This document shows positions 1-9,260 of a DNA stretch of 64,000 bases, piece by piece. Position 1 is the first letter of the stretch. Each line of letters opens with the position of its first letter. The notes beneath the pieces are model-generated. The model was not told the DNA's origin, did no database searches, and was given only the letters and a program-made list of their open reading frames with translations. A program made the translations under genes and the position numbers. This DNA is from Pseudomonas sp. TH15 (GTDB lineage Bacteria > Pseudomonadota > Gammaproteobacteria > Pseudomonadales > Pseudomonadaceae), in NCBI RefSeq assembly GCF_016651105.1, contig NZ_JAEKEL010000001.1:1199501-1263500 (forward strand). Reading direction: 5' to 3'.

Positions 1-2
1 AC

Positions 3-3000
3 AGCGTCAACGTGCTCTCGGCTCAATCCATGAGTGCGTACCAATGGGGCCTGGCCACCTGGACCGCAACCAACAACCTCGACAGCGGCACCAACTCCCT
101 GCGCGCCGAACTGGCCTTGGCGCAGAACGGCGACATCGTGACGTTCAGTGGCAGCATGATCGTTAACCTGAACACCGAATTGCTGGTCAACAAGAACATC
201 ACCATCGACGGTGATTTGAACAACGATGGCGTGGCCGACGTGACCCTGAGCGGTCAATACAAGACCCGCGTCATTGAAGTCGCGTCCGGCAGCACCGTGA
301 CACTTGATGGTCTGGTGATCACTCGCGGCCTGGTTTCGGGCAACGGCGGCAATGGCGGCTACGGGGCGACCGGCGCCATGGGCGGCGGGATTTTCAACGC
401 CGGTATTCTCACGCTGAACAACGTCTCGGTCACCGGCAATGCAGCGGCGGGCGGTGGCGGTGGCGGTGGTGTCACGGGCGCCAACTATGGCGGCGGTGGG
501 GGCGGCGGCGGCGGCCTTGGCGGTCAGGGTGGCGGCCATGGCGGCACTGCCGGGCCGGGCACCGGCACACTGGGCGGTCAGGCCGGCAGCGGCGGCGTTG
601 GCGGTTACGGTGGCGGTTACGACGCAACGCACATGGGCGGTCGCGGTGGCTCCACGACGGGCGGCGTCGGCGGGGTGGGCACGGCCGATTACAGCAACGG
701 TGGCAATGGCGGCACGGCCAGCAACGGCACCATTTCCATTGGCGGCGGTGGTGGCGGTTCTGGCTGGGACAAGGTCGGTGGCGTCGGCGGCAATGCCGCC
801 GGCGGTATTTACAACGCCTCGACCGGCACCCTGAAAATCGTCGGCACCTCGGTCATCAGCAACAACATCGGCGCAGGCGGCGGTGGTGGCGGCGGCAGCG
901 GTCTGGGCAGCAACAATCTGAACGGCGGCGATGGCGGGCGCGGCGTCGGCGCGATCTGGAACCAGGGCGGAACGGTATTGATCACCGCCGCCAACTTCAA
1001 CGCCCTCAGCGGCAACGCTGCCGGCAGCGGCGCTGGCGGCACGGAACTCGGTGGCGGTGTGTCGGGTACTGTTCCGTTGGCCTACGCGGCGATCTACACC
1101 AGCGGCGGTACGCTCAACACCGCTTACGTGGAGCCGCCCACCGCGACCATCGTAGTGGCCGCACCGACGTTAAGCATCGGCGCAACTTCGCTGGTGACCA
1201 TCACCTTCAGCACTGCCGTGACCGGTTTCACCAACGCCGACCTGACCATTCCCAACGGCACCCTGAGCGCGGTGAGCAGCGGCGATGGCGGCGTGACCTG
1301 GACCGCGACCTTCACGCCGAACGCGTCGATCACGGACACCACCAACGTCATCACCCTGGACAACACCGGGGTGCAAAGCGTCACCGGCAGTGTCGTGGGC
1401 GTCGGCACCAGCGATTCCAACAATTACATTGTCGACACCGTGCGGCCCACCGCGACCATCGTGGTCGCCGACAGCGACCTGAGCGTCGGCGAAACCTCGC
1501 TGGTGACCATCACCTTCAGCGAGGCGGTCAGCGGTTTCACCAACGCCGACCTGACCATCGCCAACGGTACGTTGAGCTCGGTTAGCAGCAGCGATGGCGG
1601 CGTCACCTGGACCGCGACGTTCACGCCGACAGCGAGCGTCAACGATGCGACCAACGTCATCACCCTGGCCAACGCCGGCGTGGCTGATCTGGCGGGCAAT
1701 GCCGGCAGCGGCACCACCAACTCTGGCAACTACATCGTCGACACCGTGCGTCCGAGCGCAACCATCGTTGTGGCCGACAACGCGCTGAATATCGGTGAAA
1801 CGTCGCTGGTGACCATCACCTTCGGCCAGGCCGTGACCGGTTTTACCAACGCTGACCTGACCATCGCCAACGGCACGCTCACGGCGGTGAGCAGCAGCGA
1901 CGGCGGCATTACCTGGACGGCGACGTTCACACCGACCGCCAGCATTACCGACGCGACCAACCTGATCACCCTGGACAATACCGGCGTACAGGCAGTTTCT
2001 TCCGGCAACGTCGGCACGGGCACCAGCAATTCGAACAACTACGCCATCGACACCGTGCGGCCGACGGTCAGCATCGTGGTGGCGGACAATGCGCTGAAAA
2101 TCGGCGACACCTCCCTGGTCACGATCACCTTCAGTGAAGCAGTTACGGGGTTCACCAACGCCGACCTGACCATCGCCAACGGCACGTTGACGGCGGTGAG
2201 CAGCAGCGACGGTGGCGTCACCTGGACGGCGACCTTCACGCCAAGCGTCAGTACCAATGACGCGACCAACCTGATCACCCTCGACAACACAGGGGTCAGC
2301 GACCTGGCGGGCAACAGCGGTAGCGGCAGCACCGATTCCAACAACTTTGTCATCGATACGGTTCGGCCTACCGCGACCATCGTCCTGGCAGACCCGATCC
2401 TGAGCGCTGGCGAAACCTCGCTGGTGACCATTACCTTCAGCGAGGCGGTGACCGGTTTCAGCAACGCCGACCTGACCATCGCCAACGGCACGTTGAGTGC
2501 GGTGAGCAGCAGCGACGGCGGCATCACCTGGACCGGGACGTTCACCCCGACCGTTGGCGTGCATGACGTGACCAACGTCATCACCCTGGCCAACGCTGGC
2601 GTGGCCGACCTTGCTGGCAACGCGGGCAGTGGCACCACCAACTCGGCCAATTACACGATCGACACCGTGCTGCCAACGGCTACGATTGTGGTGGCCGACA
2701 CTGCACTGAATATCGGCGAAACGTCCCTGGTGACCGTTACCTTCTCTGAAGCGGTGACCGGTTTCACTAACGCCGACCTGACCATTGCCAACGGCACATT
2801 GAGCGCCGTCACCAGCAGCGACGGCGGCATAACCTGGACGGCGACGTTCACCCCGAACAACGCCATCACCGACACCAGCAACCTGATCACTCTGGATAAC
2901 AGCGGCGTACAAAACGCTTCGGGCAACGCCGGCGCAGGCACCACTGATTCGAACAACTACGCCATCGACACCCAGCGTCCTACCGCGTCCATCGTGGTCG

Positions 3001-5396
3001 CCAATGCGGCGCTGGGCTTGGGTCAGACCAGCCTGGTGACCATCACCTTCAGCGAAGCGGTCAGCGGTTTCACCAACGCCGACCTGCTGATCGATAACGC
3101 GACCCTGAGTAACGTCAGCAGCAGCGACGGTGGCATTACCTGGACCGCGACATTGACGCCATTGGCCGGCATTACCGACACCAGCAACATCGTTCGGCTG
3201 GACAACACCGGCGTTCAGGACCTGGCCGGCAACGCTGGCGCAGGCACCACTGATTCCAACAATTACGCCATCGACAGCCAGCGTCCGACCGCGACCATCG
3301 TGTTGAGCGATACCACCCTGAAGCCGGGCGAAACCTCGTTGGTGACCATCACTTTCAGCGAGGCGGTCAGCGGTTTCGACAACAGCGATCTGAGTGTCCC
3401 CAACGGCACGTTAAGTGCGGTGAGCAGCAGCGACGGCGGCATCACCTGGACCGCGACTTTCACCCCGACCGTGGGCGTCACCGACGCCACCAACCTGATC
3501 AGGCTGAACAACAGGGGTGTCACCGACCTCGCCGGCAATGCCGGTGCGGGCACCACCGACTCCGCCAACTATGTGGTCGAGACCCAAATCCCGACCTCGA
3601 CCATCGTGATCACCGACACCGCCCTCAAGGCCGGCGAAACGTCAGGGGTGACCATCACTTTCAGCGAAGCGGTAAGCGGCTTCACCAACGCCGACCTGAC
3701 CGTGGCCAATGGCACCTTGAGTAATGTGTCGTCGAGTGACGGCGGAATTACCTGGACGGCGACCTTTACGCCAACCGTCAACGTGACGGACACCACCAAC
3801 CTGATCAGCCTCGACAACAGCGGCGTGACCAACGCCTCGGGCAACAGCGGCGTGGGCGTGACCGACTCCAACAACTACGCCATCGACACCGCGCGGCCGA
3901 CCTCGACCATTGTCGTGGCGGATTCTCGCCTGGGTATCGGTGCAACCACCACGGTCACCATCACCTTCACTGAAGCGGTTTCGGGTTTCGACCTGTCGGA
4001 CCTCAGCGTCGCTAACGGCAACCTGTCCAACCTGCTCAGCAGTGACGGCGGCAAAACCTGGACCGCCACGCTGACCCCGACGGCCAACATCAACGACACC
4101 ACTAACCTGATCCTGCTCGACAACAGCAACGTGACGGACGCTGCGGGCAATGCTGGCGCTGGGATCGCGATCTCTAACAACTACGCGCTCGATGCCACCC
4201 GGCCGACGGCGACAATTGTGGTCGCCAACCCGAACCTGGGCATCGGCCAGACCACGCTGGTGACGTTCACCTTCAGCGAGGCGGTGAACAATTTCGACCT
4301 GTCGGACCTCAGCGTGACCAACGGCGAGCTGACCAACCTGGCCAGCGGCGACGGTGGCAAGACCTGGACCGCCACCTTCACACCGACGGCGAACATCACC
4401 GACCCGAGCAATTTCATTGCGCTGGACACCAGCAACGTCACCGACCTGTCCGGCAATACCGGCACCGGCGTGGCAGTGTCCAACAACTACGTGATCGACG
4501 GCGAGCGGCCGACCGCCACGGTGGTGGTGGCTAACCCGAACCTGGGCGTTGGCCAGAATTCGCTGGTGACATTTGCCTTCAATGAAGTGGTGAGGGGTTT
4601 CGACCTCTCCGACATCAATGCGGCCAACGGCACCTTGTCCAATCTGGCGAGCAACGACGGCGGTAAAACCTGGACCGCGACGCTGACGCCGACCAGCAAC
4701 CTAAGCAATGGCAGCAACGCGATCAGCTTGAACATGGCGGGCATCAGTGACGGTTCGGGCAACGCCGGCAGCGGTACCAGCCAGTCGAACAACTTTGCAA
4801 TCAACACCGTGCCGGTGGTCATTCCACCCATCGTGCCGACCACGCCGACCAGCGTCGTGATCCCGGATCCACTGATTCGCAGCAGCGACCCGGTGGTGCC
4901 GCCACCGCCGCAGAACCTGCCGCTGCAACCGATCATTTTCGCTGCACCTACAGGTGACCTTGGCTCGCCACTGACCTTTGCCCCGTTGTTCGAAGACCGG
5001 ATCATCGGCAACGGCATCCGGCCACTGGGCGAAATTTTCATGAGTCGTGGGGCGCTGGCGCCAAGCTACATCGCGCAGGTGTTTAGCAGCAGCGACAGTG
5101 GTGGCGATGGTTCGGGGCACGGTTTCCTTGGTTTTGGCGGCGGCGATGGCGGGGTGTTCAGCACCAGTACGTTGTCGAGTCTGTTCAATCAGGACACCAG
5201 TACCGAGCGCGATTCGCTGAATAGCTTCGGCAATCATTCGATCCGCGGCGGGGATGTTTCCCAAGGGCTGCACGGCGTGTTTGGCGCGCCGAGTCTGGCC
5301 CAGCAACTGCTACAGCTCAAAGACACTGAACAACGTCAGGTCGACAGCCTGGCGGCGGCATTCAAACAGGTCGGCATCAGCGAAATGCAGGCCTGA
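3..5396 (+). CDS. Giant secreted Ig-like repeat protein, probable adhesin (5' partial)
   Basis: The reading frame is open to the left edge, so the true start lies outside the window; about 1,797 residues are visible. The visible N-terminal part resembles a right-handed beta-helix found in autotransporter or filamentous adhesins. A glycine-rich segment follows (about residues 113-355), then twelve Ig-like units of about 102 residues, each opening with PTATIVVAD-like strands and holding ITFSEAVSGF and SSDGGxTWTATFTP. A proline-rich linker and a unique C-terminal region of about 190 residues end the protein. I see no RTX nonapeptides and no autotransporter barrel. The next gene is a TolC-type outer membrane channel, which suggests type I-like export of a surface adhesin. 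Adhesion and the export route are inferred from architecture and context. The repeats are Asp/Asn-rich, which matters because a beta-hydroxylase-like gene lies downstream. Confidence 0.85.
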   Translation, partial: SVNVLSAQSMSAYQWGLATWTATNNLDSGTNSLRAELALAQNGDIVTFSGSMIVNLNTELLVNKNITIDGDLNNDGVADVTLSGQYKTRVIEVASGSTVTLDGLVITRGLVSGNGGNGGYGATGAMGGGIFNAGILTLNNVSVTGNAAAGGGGGGGVTGANYGGGGGGGGGLGGQGGGHGGTAGPGTGTLGGQAGSGGVGGYGGGYDATHMGGRGGSTTGGVGGVGTADYSNGGNGGTASNGTISIGGGGGGSGWDKVGGVGGNAAGGIYNASTGTLKIVGTSVISNNIGAGGGGGGGSGLGSNNLNGGDGGRGVGAIWNQGGTVLITAANFNALSGNAAGSGAGGTELGGGVSGTVPLAYAAIYTSGGTLNTAYVEPPTATIVVAAPTLSIGATSLVTITFSTAVTGFTNADLTIPNGTLSAVSSGDGGVTWTATFTPNASITDTTNVITLDNTGVQSVTGSVVGVGTSDSNNYIVDTVRPTATIVVADSDLSVGETSLVTITFSEAVSGFTNADLTIANGTLSSVSSSDGGVTWTATFTPTASVNDATNVITLANAGVADLAGNAGSGTTNSGNYIVDTVRPSATIVVADNALNIGETSLVTITFGQAVTGFTNADLTIANGTLTAVSSSDGGITWTATFTPTASITDATNLITLDNTGVQAVSSGNVGTGTSNSNNYAIDTVRPTVSIVVADNALKIGDTSLVTITFSEAVTGFTNADLTIANGTLTAVSSSDGGVTWTATFTPSVSTNDATNLITLDNTGVSDLAGNSGSGSTDSNNFVIDTVRPTATIVLADPILSAGETSLVTITFSEAVTGFSNADLTIANGTLSAVSSSDGGITWTGTFTPTVGVHDVTNVITLANAGVADLAGNAGSGTTNSANYTIDTVLPTATIVVADTALNIGETSLVTVTFSEAVTGFTNADLTIANGTLSAVTSSDGGITWTATFTPNNAITDTSNLITLDNSGVQNASGNAGAGTTDSNNYAIDTQRPTASIVVANAALGLGQTSLVTITFSEAVSGFTNADLLIDNATLSNVSSSDGGITWTATLTPLAGITDTSNIVRLDNTGVQDLAGNAGAGTTDSNNYAIDSQRPTATIVLSDTTLKPGETSLVTITFSEAVSGFDNSDLSVPNGTLSAVSSSDGGITWTATFTPTVGVTDATNLIRLNNRGVTDLAGNAGAGTTDSANYVVETQIPTSTIVITDTALKAGETSGVTITFSEAVSGFTNADLTVANGTLSNVSSSDGGITWTATFTPTVNVTDTTNLISLDNSGVTNASGNSGVGVTDSNNYAIDTARPTSTIVVADSRLGIGATTTVTITFTEAVSGFDLSDLSVANGNLSNLLSSDGGKTWTATLTPTANINDTTNLILLDNSNVTDAAGNAGAGIAISNNYALDATRPTATIVVANPNLGIGQTTLVTFTFSEAVNNFDLSDLSVTNGELTNLASGDGGKTWTATFTPTANITDPSNFIALDTSNVTDLSGNTGTGVAVSNNYVIDGERPTATVVVANPNLGVGQNSLVTFAFNEVVRGFDLSDINAANGTLSNLASNDGGKTWTATLTPTSNLSNGSNAISLNMAGISDGSGNAGSGTSQSNNFAINTVPVVIPPIVPTTPTSVVIPDPLIRSSDPVVPPPPQNLPLQPIIFAAPTGDLGSPLTFAPLFEDRIIGNGIRPLGEIFMSRGALAPSYIAQVFSSSDSGGDGSGHGFLGFGGGDGGVFSTSTLSSLFNQDTSTERDSLNSFGNHSIRGGDVSQGLHGVFGAPSLAQQLLQLKDTEQRQVDSLAAAFKQVGISEMQA
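340..1068 (+). repeat. Glycine-rich low-complexity segment within the adhesin
   Basis: About 240 codons are dominated by Gly with Asn, Ala, Ser and Thr, including runs such as GGGGGGG. Irregular GGNGG and GGxGG motifs alternate with short beta-helix-like stretches (LNNVSVTGN, LKIVGTSVIS, VLITAANF). This is typical of flexible or PE_PGRS/Pmp-like regions in secreted repeat proteins. DNA with many GGC/GGT codons is prone to slippage and assembly error. Confidence 0.8.
1137..4812 (+). repeat. Twelve tandem 306-bp units encoding Ig-like domains
   Basis: The unit is almost always exactly 306 bp (102 codons); the first is one codon longer. Unit starts recur at about 1137, 1446, 1752 and so on to 4509. 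Each encodes an opening PTATIVVAxxxL strand, a central TFSEAVxGFxxADL segment, SSDGGxTWTATxTP and a closing SxNYxIDTxRP. The last three units form a diverged subgroup (FDLSDLSV, DGGKTWTATLTP). High identity between neighbours makes repeat-number change by recombination plausible. Confidence 0.9.
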
Positions 5397-5436
5397 AAAA
5401 ATTTAATTCTGTGTGGCACCCAGGGGCAAACCAAGG

Positions 5437-6954
5437 ATGAAAAGAAGTCATAAGTTGTTCGGCGCCAGCCTGCTGGCGCTGGCGATCAGCGGATGTGCAG
5501 TCAAGAGTGAACCGATTGAACGCAGCGTCAGTGAGCAACGCGCCAAAAGCGATTTGCAGAGCATGTACTCAGGTCAGGAACCCCTCAGTGGTCCGCTGAC
5601 CCTGCACCAAGCCATGGCCCGCGCGGTGAAATACAACCTCGAAGGCCGACTCAAGATCATGGAAGAGGCGCTGGCCAAGCGCCAACTCGACCTTGCCAGT
5701 TTCGACATGTTGCCGCGCATGGCACTGGACGCGGGCTACGCCGGGCGTAACAACGTCAGTGCCTCCAGCAGCCAGAGCGTGCGCACCGGCACCCAATCTC
5801 TGGAACCGTCGACCTCCCAGGACCGCGACCGTAAAGTCGCCGACCTGACCATGGTCTGGAACGTTCTTGACTTCGGCGTCAGTTACATCAGCGCCAAGCA
5901 ACAGGGCGACCAGCGACTGATCGTTCAGGAACGCCGGCGCAAGGTGATCAACACCATCGTCCAGGACGTGCGATCGGCCTATTGGCGAGCGGTAGCTGCT
6001 GAACGTCTGCTCACGCAGATCGACAGCCTGATGGCACGGGTCGACACGGCGCGCACCAACAGCCAGAGCATGAGCGAGCAACGCATTGGCGATCCGGTGC
6101 AAGCGTTGAGTTATCAGCGCTCGCTGATCGAGGCAACCCGTCAGTTGCAAGAGCAGCGCCGGGCACTGTCCCTGGCCAAAACCGAACTGGCGACCCTGAT
6201 CAACCTGCCGATGGGCACCGATCTGAAATTGGCGACCCCGGATGATTACTCGATTCCGCAGTTGAAGGTCGGCATGGCCAGCCTTGAACATGAAGCCCTG
6301 GCCACCCGTCCGGAACTGCGCGAGCAGGATTACCAGACGCGCATCAGCACCGCGGAAACCCGTAAAGCCATGCTGCGGCTGTTGCCGGGGCTGGAGTTTT
6401 CGGCGGGCGGGCATTACGACAGCAACTCGTTTTTGGTCAACGACAAGTGGGCCGACTACGGGGTGAAGCTGACCTGGAACCTGTTCAACGTGATTTCCGC
6501 ACCGGCGGCGATCGATGTGGCCAAGGCTGGCGAAGAAGTGGCCAAGGCTCGTCGTCAGGCGATGTCGATTGCCGTGCTGGCCCAGCTCTACGTGGCCAAC
6601 GCGAACTACCAGGAAGCAATGCATCAGTTCCAGACCAACCAGGAACTGTCGAGCATCGATGGGCAGATTCTGCAGCAGTTGCGTAACCGTCATCAGGCCG
6701 CAGGCATCGGTGAGCTAGACCTGATCCAGGGTGAACTGAACACCTTGCAGGCGGATCTGCGTCGGGACCTGTCCTACGCCGATCTGCGTAACGCTTATGG
6801 GCAAATCTTCGCCAGCGCCGGCCTCGATCCGATGCCGGATGAAGTGCAATCCACCCAGGTCCAGTCCATCGCCACCGCGTTGGCCAATCGCGAAGCCGCG
6901 TGGGCGTCGGGCGACATTGCGGTGCCAGTGGTGGCCCATGCTCCGGCGCAATAA
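5437..6954 (+). CDS. TolC-family outer membrane efflux/secretion lipoprotein
   Basis: 505 residues. The chosen ATG (5437) gives a short basic N-terminus, a hydrophobic stretch and a lipobox ISGC, so the mature protein would be a lipid-anchored outer membrane channel. A GTG 24 bases upstream is possible but would put charged residues before the signal. Two repeated TolC-type halves are visible: long alpha-helical segments rich in Gln, Ala and Leu, each with an LTHQ/LHQA-type entry and a beta segment (VWNVLDFGVSY, LTWNLFNVISAP). It begins 40 bases after the adhesin stop and overlaps the next gene by 17 bases, so it is read as part of one operon. The likely role is the exit duct for the adhesin, with inner-membrane partners presumably upstream of the window. 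Function by family is secure; the substrate is inferred. Confidence 0.85.
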   Translation: MKRSHKLFGASLLALAISGCAVKSEPIERSVSEQRAKSDLQSMYSGQEPLSGPLTLHQAMARAVKYNLEGRLKIMEEALAKRQLDLASFDMLPRMALDAGYAGRNNVSASSSQSVRTGTQSLEPSTSQDRDRKVADLTMVWNVLDFGVSYISAKQQGDQRLIVQERRRKVINTIVQDVRSAYWRAVAAERLLTQIDSLMARVDTARTNSQSMSEQRIGDPVQALSYQRSLIEATRQLQEQRRALSLAKTELATLINLPMGTDLKLATPDDYSIPQLKVGMASLEHEALATRPELREQDYQTRISTAETRKAMLRLLPGLEFSAGGHYDSNSFLVNDKWADYGVKLTWNLFNVISAPAAIDVAKAGEEVAKARRQAMSIAVLAQLYVANANYQEAMHQFQTNQELSSIDGQILQQLRNRHQAAGIGELDLIQGELNTLQADLRRDLSYADLRNAYGQIFASAGLDPMPDEVQSTQVQSIATALANREAAWASGDIAVPVVAHAPAQ

Positions 6955-7546
6955 TGATCTGCTGGCACCGAGCGCCAGCGTCAGCCGCACGCAACGCGAG
7001 GCCCGTAACGGCCATCGCGGTGCGGCGATTCTGCTGACGGGGCTACCGGCGGCGGGCAAATCGACGCTGGCGCAAGCGCTGCACGCCGAGTTGTTTGAAC
7101 GAGGTGTGCAAAGCGTGGTGCTCGACGGGGATGGTTTGCGTGTCGGCCTAAATCGCGATCTGGGATTCACCGATGCGGATCGGCTCGAAAACATTCGCCG
7201 CGCCAGCGAGTTGGCGGCGTTGCTGGTGGAAAACGGACAGATCGTGATTCTGGCGATGATCGCGCCGCTGCCAGAGTTGCGCGACGTGTTCGCCCGGCGT
7301 TTGGGTGAGGACTATCGCGAAGTCTGGTGCAGCGCAGCATTGGCGGTGTGCGAGAAGCGCGACCCGAAGGGGCATTACGCCCGGGCGCGACGCGGTGAAC
7401 TGCCTGGGTTTACCGGGGTGTCGGCGCCGTACGAGCCACCGTTGCAGGCATCTTTGGTGGTCGACACCGGCGCGCAATCGGTCGAAGCCTGCCTTGATCG
7501 CCTGCTGACCTGGCTCGGCGAATGTTCGGTGTTGCCACACGCATGA
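6938..7546 (+). CDS. cysC: Adenylyl-sulfate (APS) kinase
   Basis: 202 residues, a stand-alone APS kinase that phosphorylates adenosine 5'-phosphosulfate to PAPS with ATP. The P-loop is GLPAAGKST (residues 35-43). It is followed by the family signature LDGDGLRxGLNxDLGF, ENIRR, the RDPKGxYxxAR segment and FTGxxxPYEPP, all typical of CysC. The start at 6938 overlaps the TolC gene by 17 bases; upstream codons in frame are shadow sequence. Pseudomonads usually carry APS kinase fused to CysN, so a single-domain copy beside a sulfotransferase suggests a dedicated PAPS supply for that enzyme rather than general sulfate assimilation. APS itself would have to come from CysDN elsewhere in the genome. 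The kinase assignment is strong; dedication to the neighbour is inference. Confidence 0.88.
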   Translation: MLRRNNDLLAPSASVSRTQREARNGHRGAAILLTGLPAAGKSTLAQALHAELFERGVQSVVLDGDGLRVGLNRDLGFTDADRLENIRRASELAALLVENGQIVILAMIAPLPELRDVFARRLGEDYREVWCSAALAVCEKRDPKGHYARARRGELPGFTGVSAPYEPPLQASLVVDTGAQSVEACLDRLLTWLGECSVLPHA

Positions 7547-8328
7547 GCCGACCGGCGTTTTCGCGTCTGCCGGTGACGGTGGATTTGCCGCTGTTGTTGC
7601 GGGCACTGGCGGCGATTGCCGATGACGCTTGGCGCAGTCACTTCAATACCGATTACTTTTCGGGAGACTGGAGCGGCGTGGCGCTGATTTCGGCAGCCGA
7701 TGCACTGACCGAGTTATCCCCCGGACGCGGCTCGCCGCTGTGTCGCGCACCGTGGTTGCTGGATGATCGCTGGCAACAAGGGCTGCGCGATCTGCCGTTG
7801 AAAATCGTCAGTGCACGCTTGTTACGTCTGGGGCCGGGTGGACGGATTCACGAACATCGGGACTACGATCTCAATGGCCCGGACGCCGATCTGCGCCTGC
7901 ACATCCCGTTGCTCAGCCCGCCCGAGGTGGATTTCTGGCTCGATGGCCAGCGGATCCCGATGAGGGCGGGGGAATGCTGGTTTCTCGATCTGGCGCGAGC
8001 GCATCGCGTGGACAACCGCGATACATCGGCGCGGGTTCATCTGGTCCTCGATTGCCGGCCCGATGCGTGGCTGGAACAGCGGATTGCCGAGGGCTTGGCG
8101 AGTACCCCTGAACCGCAGTTGGCCGAATCGACATTGCAGTGTTTTCAACGGCTGGTCGCCAAGGATGCTTCGCTGTCGCGAGCCTTGCGGGAGCTGCACG
8201 ATCCTGAACAGTTCATCACCCAAACCCTGAAGTTGGCTGCCGCACAAGGCTTGCCGTTCTCGCGCGAAGAACTTCGCGCGGCGATGCGCGACGGTCGCCG
8301 GCAATGGACTGAACAATGGCACGGCTGA
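7543..8328 (+). CDS. Aspartyl/asparaginyl beta-hydroxylase-like 2-oxoglutarate oxygenase
   Basis: 261 residues, starting in a 4-base ATGA overlap with cysC. The jelly-roll core carries the AspH-family pattern: HEHRD (residues 103-107), RLHIP (118-122), the GECWFLD turn (143-149), HRVDN (154-158) and RVHLVLD (164-170). By family analogy H105 and H154 are the iron ligands and R164 binds 2-oxoglutarate. The family hydroxylates Asp or Asn side chains in proteins, or acts on small molecules and lipids. The C-terminal third (from about 175) is not recognised. Between an Asp/Asn-rich secreted repeat protein and a sulfotransferase, the natural hypothesis is hydroxylation of adhesin residues that then become acceptor hydroxyls. 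That link is inferred only from gene order. Confidence 0.8.
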   Translation: MSRPAFSRLPVTVDLPLLLRALAAIADDAWRSHFNTDYFSGDWSGVALISAADALTELSPGRGSPLCRAPWLLDDRWQQGLRDLPLKIVSARLLRLGPGGRIHEHRDYDLNGPDADLRLHIPLLSPPEVDFWLDGQRIPMRAGECWFLDLARAHRVDNRDTSARVHLVLDCRPDAWLEQRIAEGLASTPEPQLAESTLQCFQRLVAKDASLSRALRELHDPEQFITQTLKLAAAQGLPFSREELRAAMRDGRRQWTEQWHG

Positions 8329-9260
8329 ATTTCGACGGCTGGTTGCCGATTCGTGTCTGGCCGGTCGCCGGCCAATGGCAGGTGGATTGGTGTTGGTTCG
8401 GTGACAGGCCGTTGCGCCAGCCGTTTTTCCGCGACGCGGTCGATGATGCGTTGCGACTGCCGTTCAATCAGGCGTTTCGTCGCCAGACACCGCTGTCGGC
8501 ACTTGGCGATTGGCACGCGCAGAGTCCGGGTCTGGCGCCTAGCGCTTTCATTCTGCACGCCTCGCGCTGTGGCTCGACGCTGATCAGTCAGATGCTCGCG
8601 CAACTCGACGATCACATCGTGGTGTCGGAACCGCCACCGCTGGATGCGTTGTTGCGCAGCGATTTGCCTGCCCCGCAAAAACAGGCGGCGATCTGTGGAT
8701 TGCTCTCGGCCTACGGGCAGCGACGGCGCGGTGTCGAGCAGCGACTGGTGATCAAGCTCGACGCCTGGAACATCGGCGAATGGCCGCTGTTGCAGGAATG
8801 TTTTGCTGATACGCCGTGGCTGTTTGTGTATCGCGATCCTTTGGAAATCGCCGTCTCCCATTTGCGTCGCCCTGGCATGCACATGGTGCCGGGCATGCTC
8901 GGTGATTGCGTGCTGGAGGATGGTTTGCCGTTCGCAGGTCGCGAGGATTTCATCGCCCGACGCTTGGGCCGGTTGCTTGAGGCAGGATTGGCGCATTGCC
9001 GCGATTCTGGCGGGCTGCCGGTGAATTACAGCGAGTTGCCAGATGCAATGGCGGGGCGCTTGGGGCGGTTTTTTCGCCTGGATGATGTACAGCGTCAGCA
9101 GGTATTTGCGGCGGTGGATTTACACGCGAAGCAGCCGTCGCAATCCTTCGTTGCCGATGGTGAAGACAAGCGTCGTGAGGCTTCGGCGTTGATGAAAGAG
9201 CGAGTGCGTCATTTTGCTCAGCGTTCTTTTGTGGATCTGGAGTTGCTGCGCAACTCGTGA
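8316..9260 (+). CDS. Sulfotransferase family protein
   Basis: 314 residues, overlapping the hydroxylase gene by 13 bases. The PAPS 5'-phosphosulfate loop is visible as SRCGSTLIS (residues 83-91), and the 3'-phosphate binding element as YRDPLEIAVSH (172-182), both standard for P-loop sulfotransferases. The N-terminal 70 residues are an extra region rich in Trp and Arg. No signal peptide or membrane segment is evident, so action is cytoplasmic. Last gene of the cluster; a strong bidirectional hairpin follows at once. With CysC making PAPS and a hydroxylase making hydroxyl acceptors, it is the plausible end of a sulfation pathway. The acceptor cannot be read from sequence; a protein, glycan or metabolite are all possible. 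Confidence 0.78.
   Translation: MARLNFDGWLPIRVWPVAGQWQVDWCWFGDRPLRQPFFRDAVDDALRLPFNQAFRRQTPLSALGDWHAQSPGLAPSAFILHASRCGSTLISQMLAQLDDHIVVSEPPPLDALLRSDLPAPQKQAAICGLLSAYGQRRRGVEQRLVIKLDAWNIGEWPLLQECFADTPWLFVYRDPLEIAVSHLRRPGMHMVPGMLGDCVLEDGLPFAGREDFIARRLGRLLEAGLAHCRDSGGLPVNYSELPDAMAGRLGRFFRLDDVQRQQVFAAVDLHAKQPSQSFVADGEDKRREASALMKERVRHFAQRSFVDLELLRNS

Noticed and set aside
439..1042. Ala/Arg- and Pro-rich frames over the glycine-rich region
   Set aside because: Shadow frames produced by GGC/GGT codons of the adhesin.
1137..4812. Possible CRISPR array because of regular repeats
   Set aside because: The repeat unit is 306 bp, in frame and coding; there are no short direct repeats with unique spacers and no cas genes in the window.
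1124..5041. Series of about 100-residue minus-strand open frames at 306-bp intervals, and a 580-residue minus-strand frame at 1170-2912
   Set aside because: They mirror the tandem repeats on the plus strand: one open antisense frame in one unit is open in all. Composition is not protein-like and no ribosome sites are present.
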